A program made the position numbers and the translations under genes. Shown piece by piece: positions 1-11,970 of a stretch of 64,000 bases of DNA. Below the pieces are notes generated by a model. It had not been told where the DNA came from and ran no database searches. It was given only the letters and a program-made list of their open reading frames with translations. The first letter of the stretch is position 1; each line of letters begins with the position of its first letter. Source of the stretch: Verpa conica (lineage: Eukaryota > Ascomycota > Pezizomycetes > Pezizales > Morchellaceae); assembly GCA_033030425.1 (NCBI GenBank), contig JAUFSD010000017.1, positions 558,001 to 622,000 of the forward strand, given 5' to 3'.

Positions 1-1273
1 TCTGGGTTCCTTGTGCGGTAATGATCGTAGTGCTGCCCTAAGAAGTATAGTGTCCACAGCTTAAAATCACTTGGTTTGGTTGTCTTTGTTGCCCCATCTC
101 CATTTGTATCACCGTTTGTAGGGTTCTCAACTACCTGTGGCTCCTCATTTTCTAGTGACGCAGCATAGCCTTCAACAAGCGAAAGGATGGTGTCCCGTTT
201 GGCAGAGTCGGCATAGAGAGCTTTGATGTTTGCGAAGGTTGAAGGGACACCCTTCTTGAGAAGTTTGGTGAGATATATATCGGCAGCTTCTTTAAACTCG
301 TCGCCTTCAAGGAAGTCTAGTGGGATTCTTCTAGGAGCGTCGCTTCGCTGATTCTTCTCGGCATACTCGGTGTACAGCGCTTTCTTAGCTTGCAAATCCT
401 CCTCACACCCCATTGCCTTTTCCAAACCAACATAGTAGGCCCTCTTTTCTGCATTCCGGTCAAGTAGGACCTGGTAAGCCTTCTTAGCCTCCTCTAGCCT
501 CCCAAGCTTCAAAAGATACTCTGCCCGTTTCTCCAACACCGAGATCTTATCAAGAGTGCTCTTTGCAATACTCTCCAAATTCTCCAACGCCCGCTCAATA
601 TCCCCAGACTCGGCAATAACCATATTCTTATACAGCCCCGCCTCACTATGCTCCACATCAAACTTAACTGGTGGATTCTTGAGCGTCTCCTCAAACTTCG
701 TAAGCACATTCTCCGCATCGGTATAATTCCCAGCCAAATGATGCGCAATCGCCAAACCCGTCCAATTCTGCCTCAGCTGCGGACGACCCTGGAGTATCTG
801 GCGCCTTGATTCGATATACCCCTGGTAATCCCGCATCTGAATCTGCAGCAGTGCCAGGTCTCTCAAGATCTGTTGTGACTCTGGCTCGAACCTCAATGCC
901 ATTTTATAGGCTTTGATGCTTTCTTCAAAGTTCTTTTCGGAGCGGTAGAGAAGGCCGTAGACGTGCCAGCAGACGTGCGATTTCATGTCTTGTTTTAGCG
1001 CTTCCTTGGCGATTGTGAAGGCTTCTGCTGTGCGGCCGAGGGAGTTTGTGATGAGCCCTTTCATGGCGAGGGTTTCGCCGTGTTTGGGGTGTTTTTTGAG
1101 GATTTGCTAGAGTGAGGGAGGTGTTAGCTTTCCTGTATTTATGAGAGCCGGGGGTGGAGGGATTTGCTGACTTCTGCGGATTTTAACCCCTTCTTGTATT
1201 GCTTCGTTTCGTAGCATTTCAGGACCTGGCGGAATAGGCCAGCGTCTTTTGGTGGTAATGGAGCTTGTGGCAT
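1..1273 (-). CDS. NAA15: NatA N-terminal acetyltransferase auxiliary subunit (NAA15/Nat1), 5' part
   Basis: Ribosome-anchoring TPR subunit of the NatA complex, which with the catalytic subunit Naa10 acetylates protein N-termini during translation. Reconstructed exons: complement(<1..1106, 1172..1273). The ATG at 1273 begins MPQAPLPPKDAGLFRQVLK, the typical Nat1 opening. The 65-nt intron has a GCTAAC branch site and a rare GTCAGC donor, and it joins ..KKGLKSAE to QILKKHPKHGETLAMKG, the conserved first TPR. About 402 residues are visible, all TPR-like helical repeats; the rest of the gene lies beyond the left edge, since full-length homologues are usually 750-900 residues. It is divergent from COG8. 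Family recognition is from sequence style; the splice site is inferred. Confidence 0.9.
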
Positions 1274-2363
1274 CTTTGCTGTAGGGTGATAGTGGTGGTA
1301 GTTGTAGTTGTAGTAGGGGTTCTATGGTTAGGTCCTGCGATCCCTCAATGTTAGTCGAGGCTCAGCTGGGGAGATAGGTATTGCGTGAGATAGAGTATAG
1401 AGGGAGGGGTCAGGATAGACAGCTGTCCAGCATGCATGGATGAATTAACCCACCACTAAGCTTTCTTCAGAGAGGGAATTGAAGCAAATGTCTAATGTCT
1501 GTTTAGTGAGACGAAAGACGGTAGGCGACAATTAACAAAGATAGACTCGGGGGGGGGGATGTTCCTTTTATGATGGTGGACTGGGGTTGGGGTTGTGGGG
1601 GGGGGTGTTGATGTAATTGGAATTTGACAACTTTGAGTGTGGGGTCATTAAAAGTTTCGCCAAGACGAACGTTTTTTTGTTGTCGCTGCTGTGTCTGAAG
1701 GAGAGGTGCAGCCACAACTTTGCAGATCAGATAAGATCGGGTCGGGGTGCAATATTCTAGATGCAGAGATGCACAGTCTTCTCAGTGAAATTGTTTCTGG
1801 GGGTGCAGAGTATCTTGCTCTATTTTTAGGGCTCGAGAGGTTTCTTGGTAGGGTCCTCTGGACTATTAGATCTAGTCTTCTTGCTTCCAAGGGGGGATAT
1901 CAAGATTTTTAACTGTGTTTGATTGATTTTATTGGGGTATTCACCAGTTATATTCCCTCAGACTCTTGAGGTGAAGACAGTGAGACAGTGAGAGACACCG
2001 GATGCGTTAATCATGAGTTATCACTCGATACTACCGGATACTAAAACAGTCACTCCAGTCCACCATAACCAGTAATAGGATCTGAAAAGAATAAAAGAGA
2101 CTTCAAATCCAGAAGCGATCGACCTGAATATTCCCTCAATCTTGAGATCTAATCTTCCAAATGCCCGTCGCCCTCACTCGTCCGGGTAACGTTTGGCGGG
2201 ATGTCAACATCCAACAGCCCCATTGCAGAGACAAACACCACAGAGCACTCGGCTCTTGTATATATCTCGGTCTCTCCTCTATATCACTTCTTATAGGTTC
2301 TATTATAAAATCTCCCTCTATATCACACTTCTCCAGTCTTATCCCCTGAGAGCTCTAGCTACA
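1274..2363. other. Divergent intergenic region NAA15/COG8
   Basis: Shared upstream region of two divergent genes. It holds homopolymer G tracts near 1550-1605 and the octamer ATCACTCG at 2020-2027, inside CATGAGTTATCACTCGA, a 17-mer that recurs near 62492. Small overlapping reading frames here look random. No gene seen. Confidence 0.6.
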
Positions 2364-3770
2364 ATGGCATCTCCTACTCTCATTGCTACCGACGCTGATC
2401 CCCTCCTTGATATCCTCCTGCCCCACATCCCCCCCACATCCCCCCCGCTAGATCCAGCCACCTCAACCCCTTACCTCTCCCGCCTCGCATCACTCCCCCT
2501 CAGCTCCCTACTCGAAACAGAGACTTCCTCACTCTCTGCATCTCTCCATAGCCTCAACCTAAACCTCCAGAAGCTGAGCTCTCGCTCACACAAGTCCCTC
2601 ATTGCCTCATCACATCATCTTTCCTCAGTGCCCGAGTCCATCAGCTCCCTGACCTCCTCCCTCTCGGATCTGCGGGACACACTACCAGGCATCGATGCAC
2701 AGATTTCTAGCTTCACAACCACATTCACCCGCGACGGAGAGCATCTCCAGCAACGGACCAAATCCCACCTCCTCGCACGAAACCTAGACAGATTACTAGA
2801 CATCCTCCAATTCCCCACACTCCTCCAAAGCCTAATCGCCTCATCATCCTACCCCACGGCCCTAGACCTCCTCGCCCATGTCCGCCGTCTCCAACTCCTG
2901 TACCCCGCCTCCCCAACCATCAACAGCGTAGCCACCGAATGCGACAACCTCCAGCGCTCCATGACCTCCAATCTCATCTCCACCCTCCGTGGGCCTCTAA
3001 AGCTCCCAACAGCTATGAAAACAATTGGCTTCCTCCGCCGCTGTTCTACCGGCAGTACCCTCGATGAGCGCGGTCTCCGCGGCCTCTTCCTTGTCTGCCG
3101 GTGCGGGTTCCTCGCAGGCCTCCTAGAGGCATTGGAGCCACTGAAAGGCCTTGCAGATGAAGAGCGCGGACGGGGTGGGGGAGGGGCACAAACAGAGCGT
3201 TATCTGAAACGTTGGATTGAGATCTTTAGAGAGCAAAGTTTTGGGATAGTCGGAATGTATAAATCGATCTTCCCGAACGCGCTACCGTCACCATCACCGG
3301 ATAGTCCCGCTAGCTCACCAGTTATAACGTCGCCGCCTACATTCCCAGTTGGGTCAAGGACTGGCACGTTGAGGTCTAGGTCCTCGTCGACGCTAAGTAC
3401 ACTTAGCTCATCACAAGCTGAGGATGATCCGGAGGCGGGGCAGCCACCAGATCCATTGGCGTCTTTTGTACTGCATTTGGTGGGGCTATTGACTGGGGTT
3501 CTTGGGGGGTATCTAGGTGGGGTGGAGGAGAAGGGGGGGAGGGAGAGTTTGTTGACGCAGGTATTGTATGCTGCTGGTAGTTTGGGGCGGTTGGGCGGTG
3601 AGTTTGGGGCAATTTTGGGAGTGGTTGAGTGCTTTCGCGAGAATGAGGATGGGGAGGATGCGGAAGATGGTGGGGGACATGAAGAGGAGAGGGAGGAGGA
3701 GTGGGTGGGGGTTGTGGCGAAACATAAGGTGTTGGCTAGCCGGCTGGAGACCTTAGCGGGGAGGGGGTAA
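2364..3770 (+). CDS. COG8: Conserved oligomeric Golgi complex subunit 8 (COG8/Dor1)
   Basis: Subunit of the COG tethering complex, which keeps Golgi enzymes in place by tethering retrograde vesicles. Single exon, 468 residues from the ATG at 2364 (MASPTLIATDADPLLDILL); the frame is open further upstream to 2193, but that extension looks non-conserved. The N-terminal half has the Dor1 pattern: a leucine-rich coiled segment (about residues 45-120), then HLLARNLDRLLDILQFPTL and GFLRRCSTGSTLDERGLRGL. Residues about 310-360 are a Ser/Pro-rich linker, and the C-terminus is acidic and Gly-rich. It is shorter than the animal protein, as is usual in fungi. The start choice is moderately certain and the family call is firm. 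Confidence 0.88.
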   Translation: MASPTLIATDADPLLDILLPHIPPTSPPLDPATSTPYLSRLASLPLSSLLETETSSLSASLHSLNLNLQKLSSRSHKSLIASSHHLSSVPESISSLTSSLSDLRDTLPGIDAQISSFTTTFTRDGEHLQQRTKSHLLARNLDRLLDILQFPTLLQSLIASSSYPTALDLLAHVRRLQLLYPASPTINSVATECDNLQRSMTSNLISTLRGPLKLPTAMKTIGFLRRCSTGSTLDERGLRGLFLVCRCGFLAGLLEALEPLKGLADEERGRGGGGAQTERYLKRWIEIFREQSFGIVGMYKSIFPNALPSPSPDSPASSPVITSPPTFPVGSRTGTLRSRSSSTLSTLSSSQAEDDPEAGQPPDPLASFVLHLVGLLTGVLGGYLGGVEEKGGRESLLTQVLYAAGSLGRLGGEFGAILGVVECFRENEDGEDAEDGGGHEEEREEEWVGVVAKHKVLASRLETLAGRG

Positions 3771-4937
3771 CAAGATGGAGAGTAATGGTAGAAACGGATG
3801 AAGTAATGTTTATGAGGTAATGGGGGCAGGTTATGGAATTGGGAGTTTTTTGGGCGAATTGGTGTTATTTCTGTTCTTTTTTTGTATTGGACATTAGATA
3901 TTGGGATTCCGGGTGTGTAATTATATACCCTACTATCACCATGGCAAGATTCAAGCATTGTTTGCGTAGTCAGTTATTTTTGAGTGTGTAATTGGCTCCA
4001 GGAACATTTCCGTCAATAGTTAATTTTAGACTGATCACGGATTATCACTCGATATCGATAATTATGCAGGGTATCCAGTACTGTACCTGCATTATCCATT
4101 CCAGTGCATCAAGATGTCACAGCTTACATCTTCTATCTTACACTCTATCAGCCTTCAACTATAAGAGTCTGGATAATCAGGACTCCAATTGGCGAGAGCC
4201 ATCCCACCTAGTCATACAACTTCAACACGTAGCCGTAATTCATACAAACCTAAGCAATTGGAGGCCATCTGCACTCTGTATCTCCTACAGCATAGTCAAT
4301 TACGCTTCAATTAAAGGGAACCATCACCATCGCTATCACCGCCAGATTCCAAACCCAACCGACTGCCGTGACCCAGCCAAGAAGACTTCAATTCAGCCCC
4401 CGACCGACTCAGCGACCGGCCGGCTGTTTGACTGTCACGGGATCTATTGAAACGAGAAAAAAGCAAACAAGAAAAGAGGGTAAAGAGAAAGAAAAAAGGA
4501 AACCAAAAAAAGAAATAAAAGAAACAGAATCACTTCCCCAAGAAAAACAAAAAACAAAAAGCAAAGCACAAAACACAAAGTGAGAGAATAGAAAGACGCA
4601 GCTATACAAGCTACAACGCACAGCAGAGCACTGCGGTACAATATAGATTGCGCTGACCCTCTGCATTAACCTACCCCTGCGCACCACCACCACGCACCCG
4701 TCGTTGCCGCGAAACTACCACCATTTACAAACGCCTCTCCCCACCCACTCGCCTCTCCCCACCCACTCACCCCATTCACCCATTCACCCATTCACCCACT
4801 CACCCACCCACCCACCCACCTACTGCCTGCCCAATACCCTCAGCTCCTTACACCTGCCTGGACTCTCTTTAGCTTGCTGATTCAACCCGGAATACAGAGA
4901 GGTGGAAAAGTGGAAAAGCTCGGTAGTGTACTCTGCG
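3771..4937. other. Intergenic region upstream of EAF
   Basis: Contains ATCACTCG at 4044-4051, a purine-rich stretch at 4450-4580 that probably belongs to the EAF leader, and a C-rich tandem repeat at 4731-4820. A 152-codon open frame (3992-4450) has no recognisable composition or homology and is not called. Confidence 0.5.
4731..4820. repeat. C-rich minisatellite (CACCCA-type)
   Basis: Two copies of an 18-bp unit (CGCCTCTCCCCACCCACT) are followed by degenerate CATTCACCC and CACC units, just upstream of the EAF start. It probably lies in the 5' leader or promoter. The G-rich complement could form quadruplex-like structures. Confidence 0.7.
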
Positions 4938-6362
4938 ATGCCTGCACCAGCTATGAAGCAGACTGTTGAGGTTGGGAAGCCCGGAGAGTATACAATCGCG
5001 ATCGGAGACTCTCTGAAGCGCAGAAATGATGACGGCGATATATTTACAAGCGTGAAATGTATGTCTCTAATGCTGTTCTATCTTCTATCTCCTCCATCTC
5101 TCCTCCTCTCGTCCTTTGCCCTTTCAAACTACATTTACTAGAAAGAAATCTTCGAGCTGACAGGTACAGACAACTTCAAACCTACAGCAGCCCTATCAAA
5201 TCCCCAACCCCCACGTCTTACCAAACACGCACCCACTGGCCCATCCCCGTTTACTCTAACCCTCACACCTCCTGGCACGCCCGCGAAGTCAATAACCTAC
5301 ACTGGCTCCCAGCACGTCCACCCGCCACGTAAAACAGAATGTATTCTACTATTCGACCCAACCACACAATCATTCACCCTCGAGAAGCTCAGCAGTACAT
5401 TTACCTTCAACGCAAAAGTGTACGCTCCCGCAAACCCTGCTCTCCCACTGCGTCCCCCAATCCCAGACGGCGAAGAAACAGACGAGGAGGAGCGGGAAGA
5501 CGACAATCCCTTCGACTACCGCCACTTTATCAACAAGAAGCCTACGACCAAGACCCGCGCGGAGCAGAAAGCCGAGCGAGACCAACGTCGCAAGGAGGCG
5601 CTGAAACGGGCTGGTAAAGATATACCCAGTGATGAGTCCGGTGAGGAGAGTGGAGAAGGCGAACTAGGTCTTGGAATCTCTTACAATGGCCGCCCAGTTG
5701 TTAGCGGGAAAGGTTTCCTTGCGTCACCAGCTATTGGACCTCGCAGGAATATTGGCGGGAAGTCTCCATTCGGTGGGAAGAAGCCGGTTGCGATGTCGCC
5801 GGGTATGCCACTACCGAGTCCGGCACACCGCCATGAGAGCTCGAGTGACGAGGACGACACAGAGGGGGAGGATGAATATGAGGATGAGGATGATGAACAA
5901 CCACCTCCACCACCTCCTCAGCGTGTATTACCGAAGAAAACTACTGCGTCGCGTAAAAAGGCGCAACCTATAGAGGAGCCCGTGGAGCTGGTGTTCCCAG
6001 AGCCTAATGTCATTGAGGAGGCTTCAGAGGAGGAGGAGATTAGTGAAGAGAGCGATTGTGAGCCAATGGGGCAGCCGTCACAACTGCAGGCGGAGGAGGA
6101 AGATGATGATCTTGCTGCAATGTTGGCGAAGGAGCTTGAGAATAGTGATGTGGATGTAGACGTAGATGGGGATGGTGATGCCGATGCCGATGCCGATGCA
6201 GAAATTATATTTGAGGATGATGGGGAGATTAGGAGTGGAGGAGGGGGTGGGGGAGGGTGGGGGAATGGTGGAGCTGGAGCGGCCACGACGACTGGTGGGC
6301 CTATCAGTTTTGCGGGATTGGTGGGAGCGGACGATGATAGTGAGACCAGTGAAGAGGAGTAA
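4938..6362 (+). CDS. ELL-associated factor (EAF), RNA polymerase II elongation factor
   Basis: Partner of ELL in RNA polymerase II elongation. Exons join(4938..5058, 5170..6362), 437 residues. The N-terminal EAF domain spans about residues 1-150: PGEYTIAIGDSLKR, then a splice restoring DIFTSVKYNFKPTAALS, then ECILLFDPTTQSFTLEKLSS. The acceptor CAG at 5167-5169 was chosen because it rebuilds the family's R/K-Y-[DN]-F-x-P motif; earlier AGs in the intron give a stop. The C-terminal two thirds are low complexity: acidic Glu/Asp blocks, a Pro run, a DVDVDVDGDGDADADADAE segment, a Gly run (about residues 395-405) and an acidic end. Such acidic tails are usual for transactivating EAF proteins. Confidence 0.82.
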
Positions 6363-7457
6363 AGGAGTGTGCAAAAAGAATTGTGGAGGGAGGAGTAAAG
6401 TTGCTGGGTATCTTTTGAACTTTGGGGGTTTTCATTTTCATTTTATTTTTCACTGAGTAGGTGTTTTTTTACTTTCTCCTTTTCAATTATCTAATTTTCC
6501 TTTCATTTCCTCATTTGGATTTGGTTTATTGCGGTTAGAAACACCGGCTTTTATTTACACGCCTATATATGGAGGCGTGAAGGTTGTGATTGTATCAGTT
6601 TTTTTTTTTTTTGGGGGGGGGGGGGAGTTGTCACGATAGCTTTGCGTTACTTATGGTGAGAGATGACATTCTGAACTTCCAGAACTGATGGTTGGGAGAA
6701 CTGGGCTGGATGATGCGTTTTGTATAATACAATTAAGAAGTATTCAAATCTATATTCTTATTAACAGTGTGACATCACATAAGCCATGAATATTAGAATA
6801 AGCCTTTGTTATATGATACCAATAACCTAGTGAGGTTAGATCTTTTCAGTACAGTCAACCACAAACCATAAACGTTATGCACTACCACTGAAAGGGATAT
6901 GTATAGTTTATCATCTCCATCAACTAACCTAGCTATTAAGACCACCAAGAAGCATTGCAAGTACTACCATTACTAGGACCTATATCTGGCTCAGTGCCGG
7001 GTATAGCTATATCTACAACGACTTTCAAATGGTCCTAGTACTTCATTCATAATGGCGGTCAATTTATTATCAGGAGTGACTCTTCCCTTTTTCTAGTCTA
7101 AACTACGGCCTACAACCTCCTCTTCCTAGACTTATATAACAGTCATACCTTTTGATCTAATAATTTTACCATCTCCCGTGCCCGCTATTTATGAACAGGT
7201 AGTATTAGACTTTGGATATACCTAATTAAGCCAAAGAATTCGCTTACTGGAGCCTTACAATTTGGTATCCCAATTGCTGTTGCCAGTATATATAGGACGT
7301 GGAAAATTCCAGGAGTAATTTATTGGGGTGAGTACGCATGATATGCCGAGCAAACACCTGAGACGTTTACTAGCCCATATTCACCTCAACTATACTGAAA
7401 AATCCCTTTCGAGTGATTCTGGGGAACGGCTAAGCTAACGGTGTCATAGGTCCGAAC

Positions 7458-7521
7458 CTAGTCTCGTGCCCATCCCCTACGACGCAGCAAAAGCAACCAT
7501 TGGGGCTGGGCACGAGACTAG
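7458..7521. repeat. Inverted repeat, 15-bp arms
   Basis: Arms CTAGTCTCGTGCCCA (7458-7472) and its exact reverse complement (7507-7521) are separated by a 34-nt loop. Weaker complementarity continues outward (TCCGAAC/GTCCGA). It could be a hairpin or the ends of a very small mobile element. Confidence 0.7.
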
Positions 7522-9106
7522 TCCGAGTCTTAAGCCGGCATACTTAATAGCAGCCTTCTATCTTATGAAATTATATATAGTCGACTACTATAGAATATAA
7601 TATAGGGCTAATTTATGATATTAGTTCTTGAGGTATCTGTAGGAGAAAATGTCTAGTTCAGTTAAGCCCTTAGTGTAAAATTTTCAATTATACCCCCCTA
7701 GGCAAAATTTTTATTACATTGCTACTAAGACCATTATACTATAAACCCCTATAGCTATATTAACTCGCCGCATCACTCTCTATTAGATCCTCCACCCCCT
7801 ACTTTCCATGACTAGGAGGGGGGTGCTTCTTCTAATCATGCACTGCTAGTCGTTATTATAACGCCTAAGCCAAGTTAGATTGTGCCATTATAAATAATTC
7901 GCCTAAATAATCATTTTTAGTACATGGTAAATTCATTTTGGAGACTAACTGAAAATGGTGATTGTAGATTCCGGGAAGCTTTATTGGGTATACATATAAG
8001 ATAACTGCGGCTACCGGGCATATAACTCTGTATCTTAGCATAGTAATACACATATTTTCTCACTTTCTATTAGCTTTAGTCTATTTACCGCACAGTAAAT
8101 ACCTATATACCTATGGTTACTAGGTCGGTTAGTTTCTAGATTGAGCGGTCGAGATTCAGTAACTATGTAGTACTTGTTTGATCTGGATGCTTTTATGATC
8201 GATTTTTATAGGTTGGAGCACTTAAGACTAGTACATGTAGTTTATAGATCACGAGTGATGAACCATGTCTCATAGTCTAGTCCAGTACGTAATGATGGAC
8301 TTAGACGCCCCTAAATTACAGATAACCTATAAAAATAATTTCTACTATTATATCTTAGATGTATATAATATTTAACTTTTCACGCTTACTTAAAGTGGCT
8401 TGCTACATCTCTTAATTTGGTCTACCCTACTTCGAATTATTAATGTATAATGGCACTACTATATAACATAAAAATGATTGATACTAAGTTGCGTACTTCA
8501 AAATTAAAGTAAGGAATTGATACTTACATAATAAACTCTTCTTTACTGCCGGGAAGTGATGTGGTTTTTTTTTGTGGGAGGTTAGGTCGTTACAAAAACT
8601 TTATCAAGATATGTTTCGGTTCCCTATAGAAAATATTAGACGGGAACATCATTTTCTCCGGCTTTTCTAACAATAACAGATCTAGAAGAGTTTTGTATAT
8701 GGGTAGGAGGTTCAGCAACAGAAGTGGGTAAGGAGTCCTATTGCCGTTCTATATAGTAATCTAAGAAATATCTCGAGCATTGGCTGTAGTAAAACGAAGT
8801 ATAAGAATAGCTATTTACATAACCCAGAACTATTTTAAAGACCCATTACATAACATATTTAGCCCTAACATTGACATGATATTCGGGTGAAGAGGGTGTG
8901 GGTTTAGATCTGCGTTGTGATCAGCCATCTACGATATTAACTGCATGTACTTTCTGATCAGGGCCCCTGTCCTTAGAACTTTGTTTTGATCTACCTATGT
9001 ACTCAATTGTCACCAGGTACTGGCCCAAGTGGTAATACGAGTGGACCTTGCCTTGTAACCAGCCTCAACTTTAGCCTGTGGCTTTCCACGCGACTGGGTG
9101 CATGTG

Positions 9107-9118
9107 GGTTAGGGTTTA
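9107..9118 (+). promoter_or_regulatory. Telobox-like TTAGGG motif upstream of BZZ1
   Basis: GGGTTAGGGTTT about 205 bp before the BZZ1 start. Teloboxes can bind Tbf1/TRF-type factors in fungal promoters; function here is inferred. Confidence 0.4.
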
Positions 9119-9323
9119 CGGTAAATGTAGGTACGTAACAGCCGCATAGGTATCGCGAGTCTACCGTTTACCCCAAAGCTGCCACCCCTCATCTCGCAGG
9201 AATCTCTTCTCCCGGTACTGGTACCTACATATCCGTACCCCGCATTCTCACCCACTTCACAAACATCCGCCATCATTGGGATTTATATTCTCCACAAAGG
9301 TCCGTGCCCATTTAGTTAAAGCA

Positions 9324-11970
9324 ATGGATAGTTCGCCTGGTGCCGTCAACTTCGGTGAAGAGCTGAAGGTATGTCCCCCAGCTATCAAGCTTATGTGGCA
9401 CCTGTAATGCTAATGCTTCAGTCAACCCTTAGGACGCCTTTAAACCTGTCAATACATGGGTATGTACTCAGCCTAGAACGCTGCCTATACAGAAGTCATA
9501 CTCACAGCTATTTCCGGGCAGGTTGGGGTTGGGATAGGGTTTTTAGATGATGTGCAAGCTTTCTTCCGCGAACGAGCAGCGATAGAAAAGGAATACTCTA
9601 CGAAGCTAAGCGGACTGGCTAAGAAGTATTATGAAAAGAAAGCTAGGAAGGCCTCCAGCTTAAGCGTAGGCGATATGCCACAAATGACGCCCGGAAGTTT
9701 GGAAAGGTGTATATGGGAGAACATAGCTCCTCCTACGTGAACTGAGTATACTAGAAGTTCATACTAACACAAGAATTTCCGCGTAGTGCCTCAATGACTA
9801 CCTGGTCAACGATAATCGCTACTACAGAGTCGTTGGCGAAGGAGCACGATACTTACTCTGGCGCTCTTACAGTCCAGGTCGCAGATTCCCTAAAGTCCAT
9901 CTCAACTCGTTATGAGGACTTTCGAAAACGCCATGAGTCCCTAAATGCGAAAATTGTCGCTGATAGGGATAGTATATACAGCGACTTGAAGAAAAGCAAG
10001 GGTTCCTACGATTCGGAGTGCAAACAAGTCGAGGAAAAGAGAGCCAAGGTCGATAAGTCTTTTGACACGAGCAGAACGAAAGCAGAGAAATCTTACAGTC
10101 AAGAGTTGACAGAAATGAACAATGTCAAGGTCAGTTATATACTGAGTCATAAGGTACCCTTTTCATAAGTATCTCTAACGATAAAAATTGGGGAAAATAG
10201 AATACATATTTAATCCAAATAAATGTCACAAACCGACACAAACAAAAATACTACCATGAGGATATCCCAGACCTATTAAACGTTTGTATCTTCCAATTTG
10301 AAATCCACATAAAACAGCAGCTAAAATTTTAACAGTCTCTTCAAGACCTCAACGAGACTCGTGTCACCAAATTAAATAATCTCTGGACATTGAGTTGTCA
10401 ACTCGACCACACCTGTAGACAAAACTCCCTTGCGCTTCTCTCTGACACCATCAAAGAAATTTCTCGCAATCTCCCGGGCCTCGACTCGGCGATGTTTTCC
10501 AAGCATAACATGGGTGGCTGGTCTGAGCCGGGCGATTTTGAGTTTGAACCAAGTCAGATATGGCATGATACTTCTGATATCGTAGTTGATGAGCCTGCTA
10601 CAGTATTTTTGAGGAATCTACTAGGAAAGAGTAGAAAAGGACTTGAAGGAGCCAAGGGTCAGGTGGATACGAAGAATAGGGAGATTGAAGGTCTGAGAAA
10701 AATGAGAGATAGTCTTAAATTCGATGAAGAGACTGCACAAAAAGAGATCGATGTTACCAGGGTGAGATGCTATTCTCATAACGCTTTTCAATTGTTTTTG
10801 AGCTTGGGCTGATCTTACACTATGACCTATCAGAGTTTACTATTCCATCAAGAGGAGCTCGTCCCCCACTCCTCAAAACTCACAACCCTTCAGGTCGAAA
10901 TTAGCACAATACTCGGCGCTGTCGGCGATGTTGAACGTGGGACTCAAACCCACAAATTCAAGTCAAAAACTTTCACAATCCCCACCACATGCGACTTGTG
11001 CGGTGAGCGAGCATGGCGTCTTACAGGTGCAGGTTTCTCATGTCAAGACTGCGGCTATACCTGCCACGCAAAATGCGAGATGAAAGTCCCTGCGCAATGT
11101 CCTGGCGTCCTTGACAAAGCTGCGAAGAAAGCCCTGAAGGAAGAAAAGAAAGCAACTACCCCTACAAATGGAGGTGACAACGGGGCCACTTTGAGTAGAA
11201 GTAATACTATGAACTCACTGTCGTCGTCTTATGCAGCAGGAGGCGGAGGAGCCTTAGGGCCCCAGCGTATGGGAAGCAAACTGACAAAGTCCACCTCCCC
11301 AAGTGCTGGAAACACACCTGCCGTAAGTGCTACTGCTTCATCGTCGAGCTTGAACACTGCTGCTACTGCGGCCCCAGCACCTCGGAGAAACCGTGTCATT
11401 GCCCCACCACCAGAACGCTACGTCTCCGCGCCACCCCCCGAACCCATCGCCGAGTTATCGGCTCAAAAGGATGAAGCTGTTGGCCGCATGTTATACGCCT
11501 ATTCTGCAAACGGCGCTGGCGAAATTAGTGTCGATGACGGACAAGAAGTTGTGATTGTTGAACCCGATGATGGCTCCGGCTGGATCCAAATCCAAGTAGG
11601 GTCTTTGAGTGGCCTTGTCCCAGCTTCCTATGTTGATACTTCTCCACCACCTCCAACCCCTGCAGGTAGGCCGGGTAGTGGGCATTCGTCCTCTAATGCG
11701 TCGATTGCGAACTCCACAATCGAAAGTATCGCAGGCAGCATTTCAGGAAAGAAGAAGGGACCAGCTGTAATGCCGAAAAGAGGTGCAAAGAGAGTGAAGC
11801 ATGTGGAGGCAATATATGATTATACCGCAAGAACAGACCTCGAGTGGAATATGCAGGAGGGTGATCGGTTTGTTTTAGTTAGAGGGGATGGCGGAGATGG
11901 CTGGTGCGAAGTGGAGAAGGGGGGAGTTACTAAAAGCGTGCCATGGGCTTACGTGCAGCTTACAGACTAG
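9324..11970 (+). CDS. BZZ1: F-BAR / C1 / SH3 actin-regulatory protein, Bzz1-like
   Basis: Membrane-bending adaptor that recruits the Arp2/3-WASP actin machinery at endocytic sites. Exons join(9324..9368, 9433..9459, 9522..9706, 9787..10129, 10336..10761, 10834..11970), 720 residues. The F-BAR domain covers about residues 8-290 (FFRERAAIEKEYSTKLSGLA). A C1 zinc finger follows at about 392-440 (H-x12-C-x2-C pattern; TFTIPTTCDLCGERAWR, CQDCGYTCHAKCEMKVPAQC). Two SH3 domains lie near 565-625 (MLYAYSANGAGEISVDDGQE) and at the C-terminus (EAIYDYTARTDLEWNMQEGD ..). Domain order and length match fungal Bzz1. The 27-nt second exon rests on the family pattern LK-DAFKPVNTW-VGVGIGFLDD. Confidence 0.9.

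Larger units (their letters stand above)
6363..9323. other. Long AT-rich gene-poor region
   Basis: About 3 kb without a supportable gene. It begins with a T14-G13 junction (about 6599-6625). It includes a perfect 15-bp inverted repeat (7458-7472/7507-7521), ATCACTCG on the minus strand at 7410 and 8252, TACATGTA at 8232-8239, and a telobox at 9107-9118. Reading frames are short and stop-rich. The base composition fits decayed, possibly RIP-mutated, repeat DNA, but no source element is recognisable. Confidence 0.5.

Noticed and set aside
1503..1912. Several 70-80-codon frames on both strands upstream of NAA15
   Set aside because: Mutually overlapping frames in G/C tracts with random composition.
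3200..3958. 252-codon antisense frame over COG8
   Set aside because: Shadow of the GC-rich Ser/Pro linker of COG8; similar antisense frames over YDC2, NOP7, VPS39 and TRF4 were dismissed for the same reason.
3992..4450. 152-codon open frame between COG8 and EAF
   Set aside because: Composition looks random and no motif is recognisable; it is probably EAF upstream and leader sequence.
7235..7345. Translated fragment resembling a helix-turn-helix (GALQFGIPIAVASIYRTWK)
   Set aside because: Short, interrupted by stops on both sides and with no transposase signature; too weak to call a fossil transposase.
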